Source: Streptomyces sp. SID8374
GTDB lineage: Bacteria > Actinomycetota > Actinomycetes > Streptomycetales > Streptomycetaceae
Reading direction: 5' to 3'
NCBI RefSeq assembly: GCF_009865135.1
Contig: NZ_WWGH01000001.1
Location: forward strand, 992,001-1,056,000
DNA: 64,000 nucleotides
The notes under the pieces were generated by a model. It was not told where the DNA came from. It saw nothing but the letters and a program-made list of their open reading frames with translations, and ran no database searches. Position numbers and translations under genes: made by a program. Positions 63,396 to 64,000 of the stretch are shown piece by piece. The first letter of the stretch is position 1, and each line of letters starts with the position of its first letter.

Positions 63396-64000
63396 CTACA
63401 GCGCGACCCCCAGCAGGGCGTCGACGGTACGGGAGACGAGGCCGGGCGCCCCCTCGTCCGTACCGCCCTCCGCGCTCTGGAGCTCGGCCCAGCGGTCCAC
63501 GGCGGCGAGCGCCGAGGGCGTGTCCAGGTCGTCCGCGAGGGCTTCGCGGACCTCCTCGACCAGGGCGTCGGCCGACCGCCCGTCAGGGCGCGAGACCGCA
63601 GCGCGCCAGCGGGCGAGGCGCTCCACGGCGTCGGCGAGGACCTGGTCGGTCCACTCCCAGTCGGCGCGGTAGTGGTGGGAGAGCAGCGCGAGGCGGATGG
63701 CCGCCGGGTCGACGCCCTCGCGGCGCAGGGTGGAGACGAAGACGAGGTTGCCCTTGGACTTGGACATCTTCTCGCCGTCGAGACCGACCATGCCGGCGTG
63801 GACGTACGCCTTGGCGAACGGGTGCTCGCCGGTCAGCGCCTGGGCGTGCGAGGCGCCCATCTCGTGGTGCGGGAAGGCGAGGTCGGAACCGCCGCCCTGG
63901 ATGTCGAAGCCCATCCCGAGGTGGTCCAGGGCGATCGCGACGCACTCGATGTGCCAGCCCGGGCGGCCCTCGCCCAGGGAGGCCCCGTCCCAGCTCGGCT
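63396..64000 (-). CDS. mshC: Mycothiol ligase MshC, 3' half
   Basis: The frame runs off the window end, so only about the last 200 residues are seen: [30 protein letters not shown] and the KMSKS motif in [11 protein letters not shown]. The tail is short ([11 protein letters not shown]) and lacks the anticodon-binding extension of cysteinyl-tRNA synthetase. This and the short distance from WHIEC to the stop (about 185 residues) suggest MshC, which joins cysteine to glucosaminyl-inositol in mycothiol synthesis. Cysteinyl-tRNA synthetase is the alternative. Confidence 0.88.
   Translation of the reverse strand, partial: PSWDGASLGEGRPGWHIECVAIALDHLGMGFDIQGGGSDLAFPHHEMGASHAQALTGEHPFAKAYVHAGMVGLDGEKMSKSKGNLVFVSTLRREGVDPAAIRLALLSHHYRADWEWTDQVLADAVERLARWRAAVSRPDGRSADALVEEVREALADDLDTPSALAAVDRWAELQSAEGGTDEGAPGLVSRTVDALLGVAL

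Noticed and set aside
63396..64000. Cysteinyl-tRNA synthetase
   Set aside because: The visible end lacks the anticodon-binding extension and fits MshC; kept only as the alternative.

Overview
The window is high-GC actinobacterial DNA with the gene content and codon use of Streptomyces. It carries the complete Pup-proteasome locus, the gylR-glpF-glpK-glpD glycerol cluster, a mycothiol ligase (mshC), WhiB-era actinobacterial housekeeping genes (helY, pafBC, tatAC) and a run of perfect hairpins without U-tracts at gene ends. No phage, insertion sequence, CRISPR array, rRNA or tRNA was recognised. It reads as chromosomal core with a few local embellishments. Both ends cut genes: a TDT-family transporter at base 1 and mshC at base 64000.

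Layout. 1-9.1 kb: TDT transporter, a BtuF-like metal receptor, an XRE-cupin regulator, a ProU-type compatible-solute importer (ATPase plus an unusual permease with two fused binding domains), a 5'-3' exonuclease, an iron-box-controlled siderophore-interacting protein, and a MerR regulator. 9.1-10.6 kb: two membrane-protein genes divergent from the MerR gene. 10.6-20.4 kb: an ECF sigma factor (SigK type), its anti-sigma RskA, a photolyase, a five-gene lipid-modification operon on the opposite strand (FAD amine oxidase, DUF1365, two cyclopropane-synthase-like methyltransferases, DUF1295) and a fasciclin lipoprotein. Three promoters with the same spacing (CCAATCC, 16 bp, CGAAT) sit in front of sigK, the lipid operon and the fasciclin gene, so these appear to form one regulon. 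It parallels the SigK/MPT70/MPT83/Rv0449c-Rv0444c system of Mycobacterium tuberculosis.

20.5-32.4 kb: SPW-repeat protein, a 54-bp tandem repeat, then a minus-strand block helY, dagK, tatC, tatA, a small membrane protein, a repeat-bearing zinc-ribbon protein, pafC, pafB, two FKBP isomerases and pafA. 32.5-34.9 kb: a divergent MFS transporter / LacI regulator pair inserted between pafA and the core proteasome genes. 34.9-40.8 kb: prcA, prcB, a broken endonuclease VII remnant, pup, dop and arc. Pup is activated by Dop, attached to substrates by PafA, unfolded by ARC and degraded by PrcBA.

41-48.7 kb: ferredoxin, an exported protein, trmI, an M50 protease with CBS domains, a RecB-like nuclease, an orphan response regulator, a peptide-type ABC binding lipoprotein and a HAD phosphatase. 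48.8-57.8 kb: metH, then gylR-glpF-glpK-glpD with two shared GylR-like operator sequences. 57.9-64 kb: a flavin-dependent oxidoreductase, a PAC2-family protein, an exported GH31 glycosidase and the 3' half of mshC.

Functions were assigned from motifs and gene order recognised by eye; no database search was run. Where the longest open frame began upstream of a plausible ribosome-binding site, the start next to that site was chosen and this is stated.
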